In this document: in pieces, positions 36,541-46,344 of the stretch
Layout of the letters: the number at the start of each line of letters is the position of its first letter
Numbering within the stretch: the first letter of the stretch is position 1
Origin: Actinomadura sp. 7K507
GTDB taxonomy: Bacteria; Actinomycetota; Actinomycetes; Streptosporangiales; Streptosporangiaceae
Direction of reading: 5' to 3'
NCBI RefSeq assembly: GCF_004348425.1
Contig: NZ_SMKK01000035.1
Location: 1 to 48,595, forward strand
DNA length: 48,595 nt
Notes under the pieces: model-generated
The model's input: only the letters and a program-made list of their open reading frames with translations
The model's database searches: none
Told to the model about the DNA's origin: nothing
Made by a program: the position numbers and the translations under genes

Positions 36541-38160
36541 TCAGAAGGTCAGGTCGCGGCGGCGGAAGGCGGCCAGGCCGGCCGCCGTCAGGGCGGCGGC
36601 GCCCGCGGCCAGTGCGGCCAGGGGCAGCAGGGTCAGGTCGGACGACGGCAGGGCCGGGGTGTGGGTGAACGGGGACAGGTTCGTGGCCCATTGCGGCAGT
36701 TCCAGGATCGGGCCGACCTGGCCGATGAGCAGGCACACGGCCAGCGCCGTCCAGGAGATCGCCACCGACCACTTCGGCAGCAGGCCGATCGCCGCCACGG
36801 CGAAGCCGGCCAGCGCCAGCGTCGCGGGCAGCTGCACCATGGACGCGCCGAGCAGCGCGGGCACCTTGTCGAAGGAGCCGGCCGCCGCCGCGTACGCCAG
36901 GCCGCCGGCCAGCCCGTTGACGGCGAGCACGGCGGCGGTCCCGAGCATCGCGCAGGCGATGTGCGCGGCCATCCACCGGGGGCGGCTCACCGCCGTGGCC
37001 AGCACCCCCTCCAGCGGGCCGGTCTCCTCGGCCCGCATCCGCAGCAGCGCCTGGACGGTGTACCCGGCGATGATCACGCCGGTGAGGCTCAGCATCGCGG
37101 AGAAGTAGGCGTCCACCAGGTCGCCCGAGCCGCCCAGCCGGCCGATGATCTCGGTCAGGTCGTCGCTGGTGCCGAGCAGTTCCTCGGCCTGGTCGCCGAC
37201 CGCGCCCAGCATCCCGCCGACCACCAGCATCCCGGCGGCCCAGCCGTACAGGACGCCGCGCTGCAGCCGCCAGGCCAGGCCCAGCGGGCTGAGGAGGCCG
37301 GGCGGGGCGGTGGCCGGGCCGCGGCGTACCGGCAGCATCCCGGTGCCCACGTCGCGGTGGTCGGTGAGCCGGTACGCCGTCGCGACCAGCACGATCAGCA
37401 GCGTGGCGTGCAGGAGCAATGGCCAGGGCCGGTCGGCGGCGAACGGCTCGGTGCGTTGCGCCCAGCCGAGCGGCGAGAGCCAGGACGGCCACAGGCTGGT
37501 TACCCGCAGGGCGCCGGCCTCGGCCGGGGCGAGGCCGTCCCCGAGGCCGCGCAGCAGGTAGGTCAGGCCGAGGACGGCGGCGGCGATGCCGTTGGCGGCG
37601 CGCGCGCTCTCGGTGATCTGCGCGGTCACGGCGGCGACGCCCGCGAAGGAGGCGCCGGTCGCGCCGATCGCGGCGCCCAGCATCAGCGATCCGGCGGCGG
37701 GCAGCCCGCCGGCCGCCAGCGCGGCGGTCACCAGCGCCGCCAGCAGCGCGTTGGCGCCCAGCGTGACCAGCAGCGCGGCCGACAGCGCCGCGTGCCGCCC
37801 GACGATCATCGAGCCGATCATCTCGGCCCGTCCGGTCTCCTCGTTCTGCCGGGTGTGCCGCACCACCATCAGGATGCTCATCAGCGCGGTGAGGATGGCG
37901 ACGAGGCTGTATGTCTCGGCGACGACGATGCCGCCCTGGTTCGCTTCCGGGACGACGCCGTTGAACACCCGGGAGACCGCGCTGGAGACGTTCGACCGGG
38001 CGTAGGCGGCCTGCTCCTCCTCGGTCTGGTAGAGGCCGGAGATGCTGGAGGCCACCAGGCCCGTGACCGCGGTCAGGCCGAGCAGCCACAGGGGCAGCTG
38101 CACGCGGTCGCGGCGCAGCGCCAGCCGCGCCAGGCGGAAGGTCGCGGTGAACGTCGTCAT
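36541..38160 (-). CDS. ABC exporter permease of the polyketide-antibiotic type
   Basis: A 539-residue integral membrane protein with about 12 predicted hydrophobic segments in two similar halves (starts near residues 20 and 300). It resembles the TnrB3-like permeases described as putative exporters of polyketide antibiotics, which act with a separate ATPase (next gene upstream) and are controlled by a TetR protein. It could protect the host against its own polyketide or against others. ATG 38160 overlaps the ATPase stop by 4 nt (ATGA). The substrate is unknown. Confidence 0.9.
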   Translation of the reverse strand: MTTFTATFRLARLALRRDRVQLPLWLLGLTAVTGLVASSISGLYQTEEEQAAYARSNVSSAVSRVFNGVVPEANQGGIVVAETYSLVAILTALMSILMVVRHTRQNEETGRAEMIGSMIVGRHAALSAALLVTLGANALLAALVTAALAAGGLPAAGSLMLGAAIGATGASFAGVAAVTAQITESARAANGIAAAVLGLTYLLRGLGDGLAPAEAGALRVTSLWPSWLSPLGWAQRTEPFAADRPWPLLLHATLLIVLVATAYRLTDHRDVGTGMLPVRRGPATAPPGLLSPLGLAWRLQRGVLYGWAAGMLVVGGMLGAVGDQAEELLGTSDDLTEIIGRLGGSGDLVDAYFSAMLSLTGVIIAGYTVQALLRMRAEETGPLEGVLATAVSRPRWMAAHIACAMLGTAAVLAVNGLAGGLAYAAAAGSFDKVPALLGASMVQLPATLALAGFAVAAIGLLPKWSVAISWTALAVCLLIGQVGPILELPQWATNLSPFTHTPALPSSDLTLLPLAALAAGAAALTAAGLAAFRRRDLTF

Positions 38161-39077
38161 CGGACGCTCTCCACCGTGGCCGCGTCCTGGTCGCCGTAGT
38201 GCCGCATGAACAGTTCCTCGAGGGTGGGCGGATGGCTGGTGAGGTCCCGCACGCCGTGCTCGGCGAGGTAGCGGTGGACGTCGGCGAGCGCGCCGGTCTC
38301 CACCTCGAAGGTCGCCCTGGTCTCGTCGCCGTCCTCGATGCGCAGGTCGTGCACGCCTTCGAAGCGGTCAAGCTCGGTGGGCGGCAGCGCGGTCCGCACG
38401 GTCATCGTCGTGCGGGTCAGGTGGCGCAGCTCGGCCAGCGTGCCCGACTCGACCGTGTGGCCGTCGCGGATGATGGACACGCCGTCGCACAGCTTCTCCA
38501 CCTCGGCCAGGATGTGGCTGGAGAGCAGGACGGTGCGGCCGCGTTCCTTGGCTTGGCCGACGCAGTCCTGGAACACCGAATCCATCAGCGGGTCCAGCCC
38601 GGACGTGGGCTCGTCCAGGATGTAGAGCTCCACGTCGGACGAGAACGCCGCGACCAGCGCCACCTTCTGCCGGTTGCCCTTGGAGTAGGTGCGGCACTTC
38701 TTGGTGGGGTCGAGCTGGAAGCGCCGGACGAGCTCGTCGCGGCGGGCGCGGTCGAGCCCGCCGCGCAGGGAGCCGAACAGGTCGATGGCCTCCCCGCCGG
38801 ACAGGTTGCCCCACAGGTTGACGTCGCCTGGGACGTAGGCCAGCCGCCGGTGCAGTTCGACGGCGTCCCGCCAGGGGTCGCCGCCGAGCAGGCTCACCTC
38901 GCCCGAGTCGCGGCGCAGCAGGCCCAGCAGCACCCGGATGGTGGTCGACTTCCCAGCGCCGTTCGGGCCCAGGAAGCCGTGCACCTCGCCCGTCCGGACG
39001 GTGAGATCCAGCCGGTCCAGCGCCCGCACGTCGCCAAAGCTCTTGGTCAGTTCGCTTACACGGATGGCTTCGGTCAT
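38157..39077 (-). CDS. ABC exporter ATPase (drug/antibiotic type)
   Basis: A 306-residue ATPase of the DrrA/CcmA class. Walker A is [10 protein letters not shown], Walker [14 protein letters not shown]-loop SSHIL, with the signature in the variant form [14 protein letters not shown]. The C-terminal extension (about 215-306) is typical of this group and may bind the permease. The start ATG 39077 lies 57 nt from a TetR-type palindrome. It is co-transcribed with the permease. Confidence 0.94.
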   Translation of the reverse strand: MTEAIRVSELTKSFGDVRALDRLDLTVRTGEVHGFLGPNGAGKSTTIRVLLGLLRRDSGEVSLLGGDPWRDAVELHRRLAYVPGDVNLWGNLSGGEAIDLFGSLRGGLDRARRDELVRRFQLDPTKKCRTYSKGNRQKVALVAAFSSDVELYILDEPTSGLDPLMDSVFQDCVGQAKERGRTVLLSSHILAEVEKLCDGVSIIRDGHTVESGTLAELRHLTRTTMTVRTALPPTELDRFEGVHDLRIEDGDETRATFEVETGALADVHRYLAEHGVRDLTSHPPTLEELFMRHYGDQDAATVESVR

Positions 39078-39133
39078 GGCGCGATGGGTCCCCTTTCCTC
39101 ATGGTCAGCCGTCCCCGCCGGTGGGCGTTCAAT

Positions 39134-39152
39134 TACTGACCTCCGGTCAGTA
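39134..39152. promoter_or_regulatory. TetR operator TACTGACC-TCC-GGTCAGTA
   Basis: Perfect 8-bp arms with a 3-nt spacer, 51 nt before the TetR start (39204) and 56 nt before the exporter ATPase start, so it can cover both divergent promoters. The shape is classic for TetR-controlled exporters. Confidence 0.8.
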
Positions 39153-39203
39153 TCGATGGTAGAGGGTGCCCCCGCGCGGGGCCAAGCGGGTTACGTTGAA
39201 ACG

Positions 39204-39977
39204 GTGAACGAGAAGAAGTGGCCGGATACGCGGGGTCGGATCCTGGAGACCGCGCTGGACCTGTTCTCCGAACGCGGCTACCAGGGCAGCTCGATGCGGG
39301 AGATCGCGGACCGCCTGGACATCACCAAGGCCGCCGTCTTCTACCACTTCCCGTCCAAGGCCGCCCTGCTGGCGACGCTGTGCGAGCCGCTCACAGAGGA
39401 GCTGGAGGACGTGCTCGCCCACGCATCGCGCGTCGAGGACCGGGTGCAGGCCCGGCGCGAGCTGATCGAGGGCGCGCTCGACGTCTACATCCGCAACCGC
39501 AAGCTGCTGTACGTGATCGTGCAAGACCTGGCGATACTGACGCAGGACGGCACGTTCCTGCAGTTCATCTCCCTGATGCAGCGGGTCCATGACGACTTCG
39601 TCGGACCGGACCCCGACATCAGCGTCCGCGTGCGCGCGGTGCAGATCTTCGCGATGCTGGGCGATCCGGTCTTCTTCTGCCGTGACGTCCCGATCGACCG
39701 GCTGCGCGCGGAGATCCTGGCCGGGGTGTGGGCCCTCCTCGACGATCCCACCACGTCCGGACTGGTCACGCGGGAGGAAGCGGAACTGGGGCCGCGCACC
39801 CCTCCGCCCGCCAAACGGCGGGCGGGCCGGCCGAGCGTGATGGACGAGGCCAAGGCCGAACTCGCCCGGCGCATGTACGCGGAGGGCGGCCACAGCGTCG
39901 GCCAGATCGCCGAGCGGCTGGGCGTCTCCCGCGCCACGATCTACCGTCACCTGGGTGAGCGCGCCGCATCCGGGTGA
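39204..39977 (+). CDS. TetR-family regulator with a second, C-terminal helix-turn-helix
   Basis: A 257-residue regulator. The N-terminal TetR HTH (residues 10-55: ALDLFSERGYQGSSMREIAD, then ITKAAVFYHFPSK) is followed by a ligand domain (about 60-190). The last 50 residues (205-257: RAGRPSVMDEAKAELARRMY, then IAERLGVSRATIYRHLG) match the DNA-binding domain of Hin-type serine recombinases. I chose GTG 39204 because upstream extension runs antisense through the exporter ATPase. It is divergent from the exporter with a perfect operator between; it should repress the exporter. The additional HTH could give a second DNA contact. Confidence 0.92.
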   Translation: MNEKKWPDTRGRILETALDLFSERGYQGSSMREIADRLDITKAAVFYHFPSKAALLATLCEPLTEELEDVLAHASRVEDRVQARRELIEGALDVYIRNRKLLYVIVQDLAILTQDGTFLQFISLMQRVHDDFVGPDPDISVRVRAVQIFAMLGDPVFFCRDVPIDRLRAEILAGVWALLDDPTTSGLVTREEAELGPRTPPPAKRRAGRPSVMDEAKAELARRMYAEGGHSVGQIAERLGVSRATIYRHLGERAASG

Positions 39978-40022
39978 TTTTGAGTCGGTTGTGAGACGGT
40001 TTCGAAACATATTTTGAGACGG
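39978..40022 (+). repeat. Phased 11-bp direct repeats after the two-HTH TetR gene
   Basis: TTTTGAGTCGG (39978-39988), TTGTGAGACGG (39989-39999) and TTTTGAGACGG (40012-40022), with the palindrome GTTTCGAAAC (39999-40008) between the second and third. Repeat starts are 11 and 23 nt apart, about one and two helical turns. Confidence 0.6.
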
Positions 40023-40188
40023 CTCCTCCGCCGGCGCCGTCCGAGGTGAGAGCCCCGCGGACCGCGGTGGCGCCCTCCGGGTGGCCGCCGCGGCGGCCCG
40101 GCCTGCGCTGAACGCGCTCCTCGCGTGCTCCCTCGACCGGCCTCCGTCACGGCGGTGAGGAGTGCGGCGCCCGGTCTCTCCTGACATG

Positions 40189-40234
40189 TACATTCTCAAT
40201 TCTGAATGCTTGATTTGCTTGCAGTGAGAATGTA
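40189..40234 (+). promoter_or_regulatory. Inverted repeat and promoter-like sequence upstream of Liv-type operon
   Basis: TACATTCTCA at 40189-40198 is the exact reverse complement of TGAGAATGTA at 40225-40234 (26-nt spacer). Between and overlapping is TTGATT (40210-40215), 17 nt, TAGTTT (40233-40238), a fair -35/-10 pair. A regulator binding both arms could control the importer. Confidence 0.5.
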
Positions 40235-40258
40235 GTTTCCAGCCATCGAGGAGGCGGG

Positions 40259-40507
40259 ATGCGATGTCTGGACGCAGGGCGAGGGGGCCGGCCGGGCCCC
40301 GGACGCCGCGACCGCTCAGGCCGGCGCGCGCCCCGCTCCCGCGACGTCATCGACTCACGGCTCGGCTTCGCTCCCGAATTCGCCGCCCAGGCCGAGGAGA
40401 CCCCAAGGGCCCCGGCCCGGACCGGGACCGCGCACGCGCCCTCACAGCGGTGGACGCGGTCACCTGATCACCGACATCGGGGTTCGGTTCACGAGGAGGA
40501 ATGTTGA
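40259..40507 (+). other. Possible short leader ORF (82 codons), Arg-rich, doubtful
   Basis: An ATG at 40259 sits a few nt after GAGGAGG, a near-perfect ribosome site, and the frame runs 82 codons to 40507, overlapping the next gene's start by 7 nt. The peptide is Arg/Pro/Gly-rich with no domain and no codon bias typical of its neighbours, so it may be a remnant whose start region survives, or a leader whose translation is coupled to the binding-protein gene. Confidence 0.2.
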
Positions 40508-41859
40508 GACCTTTGATCATCGGGCTGCTCGTCATCGCGCTCGCCGGATGCGGCGCGCGAGGCGGCACCGAGAACGACGGCGGCGATTCGGCCGCGGCCG
40601 TCCCGAAGCAGGACCTCGGCACGCTGAAGAACGTTTGCGGGCCGGGTGAGCCCAAGCCGTCCGGCGCCCAGGGCGTCACCGACTCCGAGATCAAGGTGGG
40701 CGTCTTCACCGACATGGGCTTCAGCAAGAAGCCGGAGATGGTGGACGCCGCCAAGGTGTTCACCGAGTGGTGCAACGCGGCCGGGGGCATCGACGGGCGC
40801 AAGATCGTCCCCGTCACCCGCGACGCCAGGCTGATGGAGGTCCGCCAGCGCATGACCGAGGCGTGCAAGAGCGACTTCGTGCTCGCCGGCGGCTCCGCCG
40901 GGCTGGACGGGCAGGGTGTCGAGACCCGGCTGACGTGCATGCTTCCCGAGTTCCCCGCGCAGTCGAGCCAGGCGCAGGCACGCGGCGCCGACCTCCAGGT
41001 GATGGCGAACGGCGCCGCGCTCGGCTACAACGACTACGCGGGCTTCTACAGCTGGCTGATCAACGAGAAGTACCCGTCCTCGAAGAGCGACGTGGGCGTC
41101 ATCGCGGGCGACTCGCCCGTCACCAAGGTCATGATCGGCCAGCACACGGAGACCGTCGCGGGAGTCGGAGGCAAGGTCACCTACACCGGGCTGTACCCGG
41201 TCAGGGGCGTGTCGGACTGGACGCCGTTCGCGCAGGCCATGAAGGACAAGAAGGTCAAGGGCCTGGTCTTCCTCGGGCAGCTCGACCATCTGGCCAAGCT
41301 GGTGCAGTCGCTCACCAGCATCGGCCACAAGCTCGACTGGATCGACACCACCAACAACGCCTACGGTCCCCAGTTCATCCAGCTGGCAGGCGCGGCCCTG
41401 AAGAGCCAGCCCTCGTACGCCGACATCAGCGGCATGCACCCGCTGGAGAAGGCCGCCGCCAACCCGGCGACCCAGCAGCTCGTCACCATGTTCAAGCAGT
41501 ACGCGCCGGACGCCGAGGTCAACCTCCCGGTGCTGCGCTCCTTCTCGGCCTGGCTGCTGTTCGCCAAGGCGGCCGGGGCCTGCGACGAACTGACCCGCGC
41601 GTGCGTGCTCGAGAACGCCAAGAAGGAGACCGAGTGGACGGCGGGCGGCCTGCGGGCGCCGCTGGACCTGTCGGATCCGGCCTCACCGCCGAAATGCTGG
41701 AACGCCGTCCACGCGACGCCCGACGGCTGGGAGCCCGCGGACTTCGGAGCCAACAGCGGCGCCTACCGGTGCGAGGACGTCTCACACAAGTACACCGGCG
41801 AATACCCGAGCCCGCTGACGCTGAAGGACGTCGGCAAGACCATGGCGGACCTGAAGTAG
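40501..41859 (+). CDS. ABC importer substrate-binding lipoprotein, branched-chain amino acid type
   Basis: A 452-residue type I periplasmic-binding-fold lipoprotein. The signal has the lipobox LAGC with Cys17. The first recognisable unit (TDSEIKVGVFTDMGFSKKPE) and AGGIDGRKI are LivJ/AmiC-like. Internal Cys residues (46, 92, 123, 147 and others) suggest disulfides in the extracellular domain. ATG 40501 is almost abutting AGGAGG (one-base gap), so TTG 40504 might be used instead. It feeds the fused permease next door; hydrophobic or carboxylic ligands are as likely as amino acids for this family in actinomycetes. Confidence 0.92.
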   Translation: MLRPLIIGLLVIALAGCGARGGTENDGGDSAAAVPKQDLGTLKNVCGPGEPKPSGAQGVTDSEIKVGVFTDMGFSKKPEMVDAAKVFTEWCNAAGGIDGRKIVPVTRDARLMEVRQRMTEACKSDFVLAGGSAGLDGQGVETRLTCMLPEFPAQSSQAQARGADLQVMANGAALGYNDYAGFYSWLINEKYPSSKSDVGVIAGDSPVTKVMIGQHTETVAGVGGKVTYTGLYPVRGVSDWTPFAQAMKDKKVKGLVFLGQLDHLAKLVQSLTSIGHKLDWIDTTNNAYGPQFIQLAGAALKSQPSYADISGMHPLEKAAANPATQQLVTMFKQYAPDAEVNLPVLRSFSAWLLFAKAAGACDELTRACVLENAKKETEWTAGGLRAPLDLSDPASPPKCWNAVHATPDGWEPADFGANSGAYRCEDVSHKYTGEYPSPLTLKDVGKTMADLK

Positions 41860-41873
41860 GACCGGCCGCGATC

Positions 41874-43917
41874 ATGGACAAGTTCCTCACCTTCGGGATC
41901 GTCGGTCTCAGCACCGGCGGCATCTACGCGGTCATCAGCAGCGGGCTGGTCCTGACCTACACGACCACCGGCATCTTCAACTTCGCCCACGGCGCGGCGG
42001 GGATGCTGGCGGCGTTCGCCTACTGGCAGCTGACCGGAGGGTGGGGCCTGCCGGTCCCGATCGCGCTCGCACTGGTGCTGCTCGTCCTCGCCCCGCTCTT
42101 CGGCCTGCTGGTCGAGCGGGTCATCATGCGCCCGGTCCAGGGTGTGGGCGAGGTCGAGCGGCTGGTGGTGACGATCGCCCTGCTGACGGGGCTGATCGCG
42201 ATGGCCCGGTGGATCTGGGACCCGAACGTCGCCCGTCCGCTCATGCCGTTCTTCGCCGACCGGCCGGCGATCCGGCTGGGCCCGGCGACGATGACGTGGC
42301 ACCAGCTCGTCACGCTGGTGGTCGCGGCGGTCGTGGCGATCGGGCTGTACGCGGTCCTGTACGGCACGCGGCTCGGCGTCGGGATGCGCGCGACGGTCGA
42401 CGACCCGGCCCTCGCGCGGCTCAACGGCGGCGACCCCGTCGTGTCCGCCCAGGCGGCGTGGGTACTGGGCACGGTGCTGGCCGCGCTCGGCGGCATCCTC
42501 ATCGCGCCGAGCATCCCCCTGGACGCCGCCAACCTGTCCCTGCTCATCGTCAGCGCGTACGCCGCCGCCATCTTCGGGCGGCTGCGGAGCCTGCCGATGG
42601 CTTTCGTCGGCGCCATGGTGGTGGGCTGCACCGAGAGCTACCTCACCGGCTACCTTCCGCAGAACGAGTACCTCCCCGGGCTGCGGATCGCCGCGCCGGC
42701 GCTGCTGCTCTTCGTCGTCCTGCTGCTGTTCCCCAACCCCCGGGTGCGGGGGAGCGTCCGGATCACCCGCTCGCTGCCCACCCCGACGATCAAGGGCACG
42801 CTGGTGTTCGGCGCCTGCCTGATGGTGTTCGCGGCCATCCTCGCCACCACGCTCAGCGACCCCGACGTGATCACCTACGGGCAGATCTTCCCGATGTCGG
42901 TCATCGGGCTGTCCATCGTCGTCCTGACCGGCTTCTCCGGGCAGATCTCGCTCGCCCAGCTCGGCCTGGCCGGCATCGGCGCGGTCGTCTGGGCCGGCGT
43001 GGGGGCGAGCGGCAACCCCCTCGCGCTGCTCGCCGTGGTCGCGGTCTCGGCCGTGGTGGGCGCGCTGATCGCGATCCCGGCGCTGCGGCTGTCGGGAATC
43101 TACCTGGCCCTCGCCACCGCCGCGTTCGCGCTGATCCTCGACGGCTGGATCTTCACGATGCCCGTGGACTGGCTGTTCAGCGGGGGCAGCAACGAGGTGA
43201 CCCCGATCTTCTCGGGGCAGCGCGTCCAGATGATGTTCGCCGCGGCCGTGCTCGCGGCGCTGTGCCTGCTGGTCGCCGCGGTCCGCCGCGGCTTCTTCGG
43301 GCGCCGCCTCATCGCGATGCGCGACAGCGAGGCCGCCTGCGCCACCCTGGGCGGACGGCTGCTGGTCACCAAGGTCGCGGTGTTCGCGCTGTCGGCGGCG
43401 ATCGCCGGGCTCGGCGGCGCGCTGTACGGCATGCAGGCGCGCAGCATCACACCGGACCACTTCACCCTGGTGGCCGGGCTGCCGATCTTCCTGCTGGTGA
43501 TCATCGGCGGGATGGCCGCGGTCGGGTCGGGCTTCTTCGCCGGCGTGAACCTGGCCGGGATCATGCCCGCGGTCACCGCGCTGTGGCCCGGGGCGCACCA
43601 CGTGTCGTCGCTGCTGGTCGGGCTCGCGGGGATCGGCATGGGACGGCATCCCCAGGGCGTCGTCCCCTACTTCCGGGATTCGTGGGACCCGCTCCGCCGC
43701 TTCTGGGCCCCGCTCGCCGCGATCGTCGGGACGCTGTGGGGGCTGCGCCTGCTCGACGTCGTCGACGGCTGGGTGCTGGCGTTCGGGTCGGTCGCCGCGA
43801 TCCTCGCGCTGCGCGAAGCGGTCAGGCCGCGGCCGCCGAAGACGCCCGCCGACGTGCCGCTGGAGTGGCGCGGCGTCCGGCGGCCCTGGAAGCCCTCAGA
43901 CCGGGAGGAGATCCTCG

Positions 43918-43937
<20 letters not shown>
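41874..43937 (+). CDS. Fused branched-chain amino acid-type permease (LivH-LivM)
   Basis: A 687-residue membrane protein. The first half (to about 290) is LivH-like (GGIYAVISSGLVLTYTTTGI, FNFAHGAAGML); the second half (about 320-600) is LivM-like (TGFSGQISLAQLGLAGIGA, ALRLSGIYLALATAAFALI). Both halves of the channel are thus one chain. The last 90 residues after about 600 are an additional hydrophobic pair and an Arg/Pro-rich cytosolic tail. It starts 14 nt after the binding-protein stop and overlaps the LivG start by 20 nt. Confidence 0.94.
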
Positions 43938-44615
<678 letters not shown>

Positions 44616-44619
<4 letters not shown>

Positions 44620-45335
44620 CGGATCGCCGCCGCGGCCTGCTCGAACTTTCCGGCGTCCATGCCTCCTACGGGCGCATCAGCGTGCTGCACGGCGTCGACC
44701 TGTCCGTGGGCGCGGGGGAGATCGTGGCCCTGCTCGGCCCGAACGGCGCGGGGAAGAGCACCACCCTGAACATCGCGGCGGGCCTCCACCCGGCCGACCG
44801 CGGTGAGGTCCGCGTCGGCGGGCGGGCCCTGACCGGCGCCGACCCGGTCGAGCTGGCGCGGCGCGGGGTGTGCCTGATCCCCGAGGGGCGGGGCGTCTTC
44901 CCCAACCTGACCGTGCGCGAGAACCTCTGGATGATGACCTGCGCCGGCGTGGACCGGGCCACCGTGGAGGAGATCGCCTACACCCGGTTCCCCAGGCTCG
45001 CCGAGCGGCGGCGGCAGGCCGCCGGGACGCTGTCCGGCGGTGAGCAGCAGATGCTCGCGCTGGCGCGCGGGCTGGCGGCCGACCCGGCCGTCCTGCTGAT
45101 CGACGAGCTGTCCATGGGCCTCGCCCCGCTGGTGGTCGCCGAGTTGTACGGGCTGGTCGTCGAGATCGCGCGGAGCGGCGTCGCGGTGCTCGTGGTCGAG
45201 CAGTTCGCCAGCACCGTGCTGGAGATCTGCGACCTGGCGGCGGTGATGGTGAACGGCCGGATCGAGCGCGTGGACGCCCCCGGCGACGACCTCCTGGCCG
45301 ATCTGTCGGCCCTCTATCTGGGAAGTGCGACATGA
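44616..45335 (+). CDS. ABC importer ATPase, LivF type
   Basis: A 239-residue ATPase. Walker A is [10 protein letters not shown], then the LivF hallmark PEGRGVFPNLTVRENL, signature LSGGEQQMLALARGL, Walker B LLIDELSMGLAP (Leu in place of the usual Pro after Glu) and the VVEQF switch region. It is the second nucleotide-binding subunit of the importer. ATGA overlaps join it to LivG and to the small membrane protein. Confidence 0.93.
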
Positions 45336-45760
45336 CCGAGACATCGACGAAGTCCACGACCGAGCCGCCCGCGGCCGGGACGGCCGGTAGCGGGGCGGTG
45401 GAGACCCGCGCGGACCGGTTCGTCCGCCAGATGGCCGAGCTGCGCATCCCCGACCCGTCGGCCGGCCGGGCCCGGCTGTGGCTGCGGTCCGGCGTCGTCC
45501 TCATGGTCGCGGGCCTGGTGGCGGGGGTCGCCGCCTACCTGCTGTCCATGAGCACCACCGACGCGCTCCGCCAGCGGGACGCCCTGGCGATGGGGCTGGG
45601 CGGCATCTGCGCCTGCATCGTCGGCAGCGCCCTGTACGTGCGCTACACGCTCACCGACGTCCTCCGATTCTGGTTCGCGCGCCTCACCCTGTCGGTGGAG
45701 GCGCCGCCCGAAAGCGGCGAGGCGGCGACGGCCGAACAGCCGCGGCAGGACGAAGACTGA
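45332..45760 (+). CDS. Small two-helix membrane protein, last gene of Liv-type operon
   Basis: A 142-residue protein of unknown function. The 50-residue N-terminal part is hydrophilic and acidic/Thr-rich, followed by two membrane helices (about 53-72 and 84-106), then an amphipathic TLTDVLRFWFARLTLSVEA and an acidic Glu/Ala tail. No family is recognised. The ATGA overlap with LivF means it is made with the importer and may be an accessory or stabilising subunit. Confidence 0.8.
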   Translation: MTETSTKSTTEPPAAGTAGSGAVETRADRFVRQMAELRIPDPSAGRARLWLRSGVVLMVAGLVAGVAAYLLSMSTTDALRQRDALAMGLGGICACIVGSALYVRYTLTDVLRFWFARLTLSVEAPPESGEAATAEQPRQDED

Positions 45761-45842
45761 CCGGGTTCCTCCGTCGCCGCCGGGCGGGCCGCTTCAGGCA
45801 CTGGCGTCCTCACCGTGATCACCGTACCCTGGGGCCCGCGGC

Positions 45843-45861
45843 TATTGGCGAGGTGCCAATA
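45843..45861. promoter_or_regulatory. Inverted repeat TATTGGC-GAGGT-GCCAATA before truncated haemoglobin gene
   Basis: Perfect 7-bp arms, 26 nt before the haemoglobin ATG, within the likely promoter/5' leader. Candidate operator for a dimeric repressor, for example one sensing nitric oxide or redox state. Confidence 0.6.
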
Positions 45862-45887
45862 AGTGGCCGCGCGACGAGGAGGCTGGA

Positions 45888-46271
45888 ATGAGCATCTACG
45901 AGTCGATCGGCGGAGAAGAGGCCCTGACCACGGTGGTGGACGGCCTCTACGAGAAGATCATCGCCGACGAGATGCTGAACCCGTTCTTCGCCGGGATGAA
46001 CGTCGGCAAGCTGAAAGGCCGCCAGGTCGAGTTCTTCGGCCAGGCGCTCGGCGGGCCGATGGTCTACCAGGGCGGCACGATGAAAGCGGTCCACCTCGGG
46101 CTGGGCATCGAGCGCCGGCACTTCGACCGGGTCGCCGAGCACCTGGTGGCCTCACTCGCCGAGGCGGGCGTTCCCGAGGAGACCATCGCCGAGATCGCCG
46201 CGGTGGTCCTGCCGCTCGCCGACGACATCGTCGCCGGCACGACCTCCCCGGAGACGGTCGCGGCGGAGTGA
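45888..46271 (+). CDS. glbN: Truncated haemoglobin (group I, trHbN-like)
   Basis: A 127-residue 2-on-2 globin. It begins SIYESIGGEEAL; Tyr21 in LYEKIIADEMLNPFF aligns with the B10 ligand-binding Tyr and His69 in MKAVHLGLGI is the likely proximal His, followed by RHFDRVAEHL. Group I proteins in actinobacteria detoxify nitric oxide by dioxygenation. GAGGAGG precedes ATG 45888. A palindromic site sits just upstream. It ends 73 nt before the convergent VOC gene. Confidence 0.9.
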   Translation: MSIYESIGGEEALTTVVDGLYEKIIADEMLNPFFAGMNVGKLKGRQVEFFGQALGGPMVYQGGTMKAVHLGLGIERRHFDRVAEHLVASLAEAGVPEETIAEIAAVVLPLADDIVAGTTSPETVAAE

Positions 46272-46316
46272 GCGGCTCGACCGGCTGGTCGTGCGCTCCG
46301 TCCCCGGCGTGTACAA

Positions 46317-46336
46317 GGCCGTGAAGCGGAACGGCC
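46317..46336. terminator. Weak hairpin between convergent haemoglobin and VOC genes
   Basis: GGCCGT at 46317-46322 pairs with ACGGCC at 46331-46336 (8-nt loop). Position is right for a shared terminator; the 6-bp stem makes this tentative. Confidence 0.35.
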
Positions 46337-46344
46337 CGCCTTGA

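Larger units (their letters stand above)
39978..40500. other. 523-nt region with repeats but no clear gene
   Basis: It begins with phased direct repeats (39978-40022), passes through GC-rich sequence without a credible reading frame, then has an AT-richer patch at 40180-40240 with a 10-bp inverted repeat and a promoter-like TTGATT-N17-TAGTTT (40210-40238), followed by a strong ribosome site at 40248-40254 with an ATG at 40259. Confidence 0.6.

Noticed and set aside
38199..39203. TetR frame open from 38199
   Set aside because: The extension is antisense to the exporter ATPase; the TetR fold starts at GTG 39204.
40259..40507. Functional 82-residue peptide gene
   Set aside because: Kept only as a doubtful leader: despite its ribosome site the peptide is Arg-rich, low complexity and without known domain.
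41763..43649. 628-codon minus-strand frame opposite the Liv permease
   Set aside because: Composition (Asp/Gln/Arg/His-rich) is typical of the complement of a hydrophobic membrane gene; the plus frame has clear LivH and LivM motifs.
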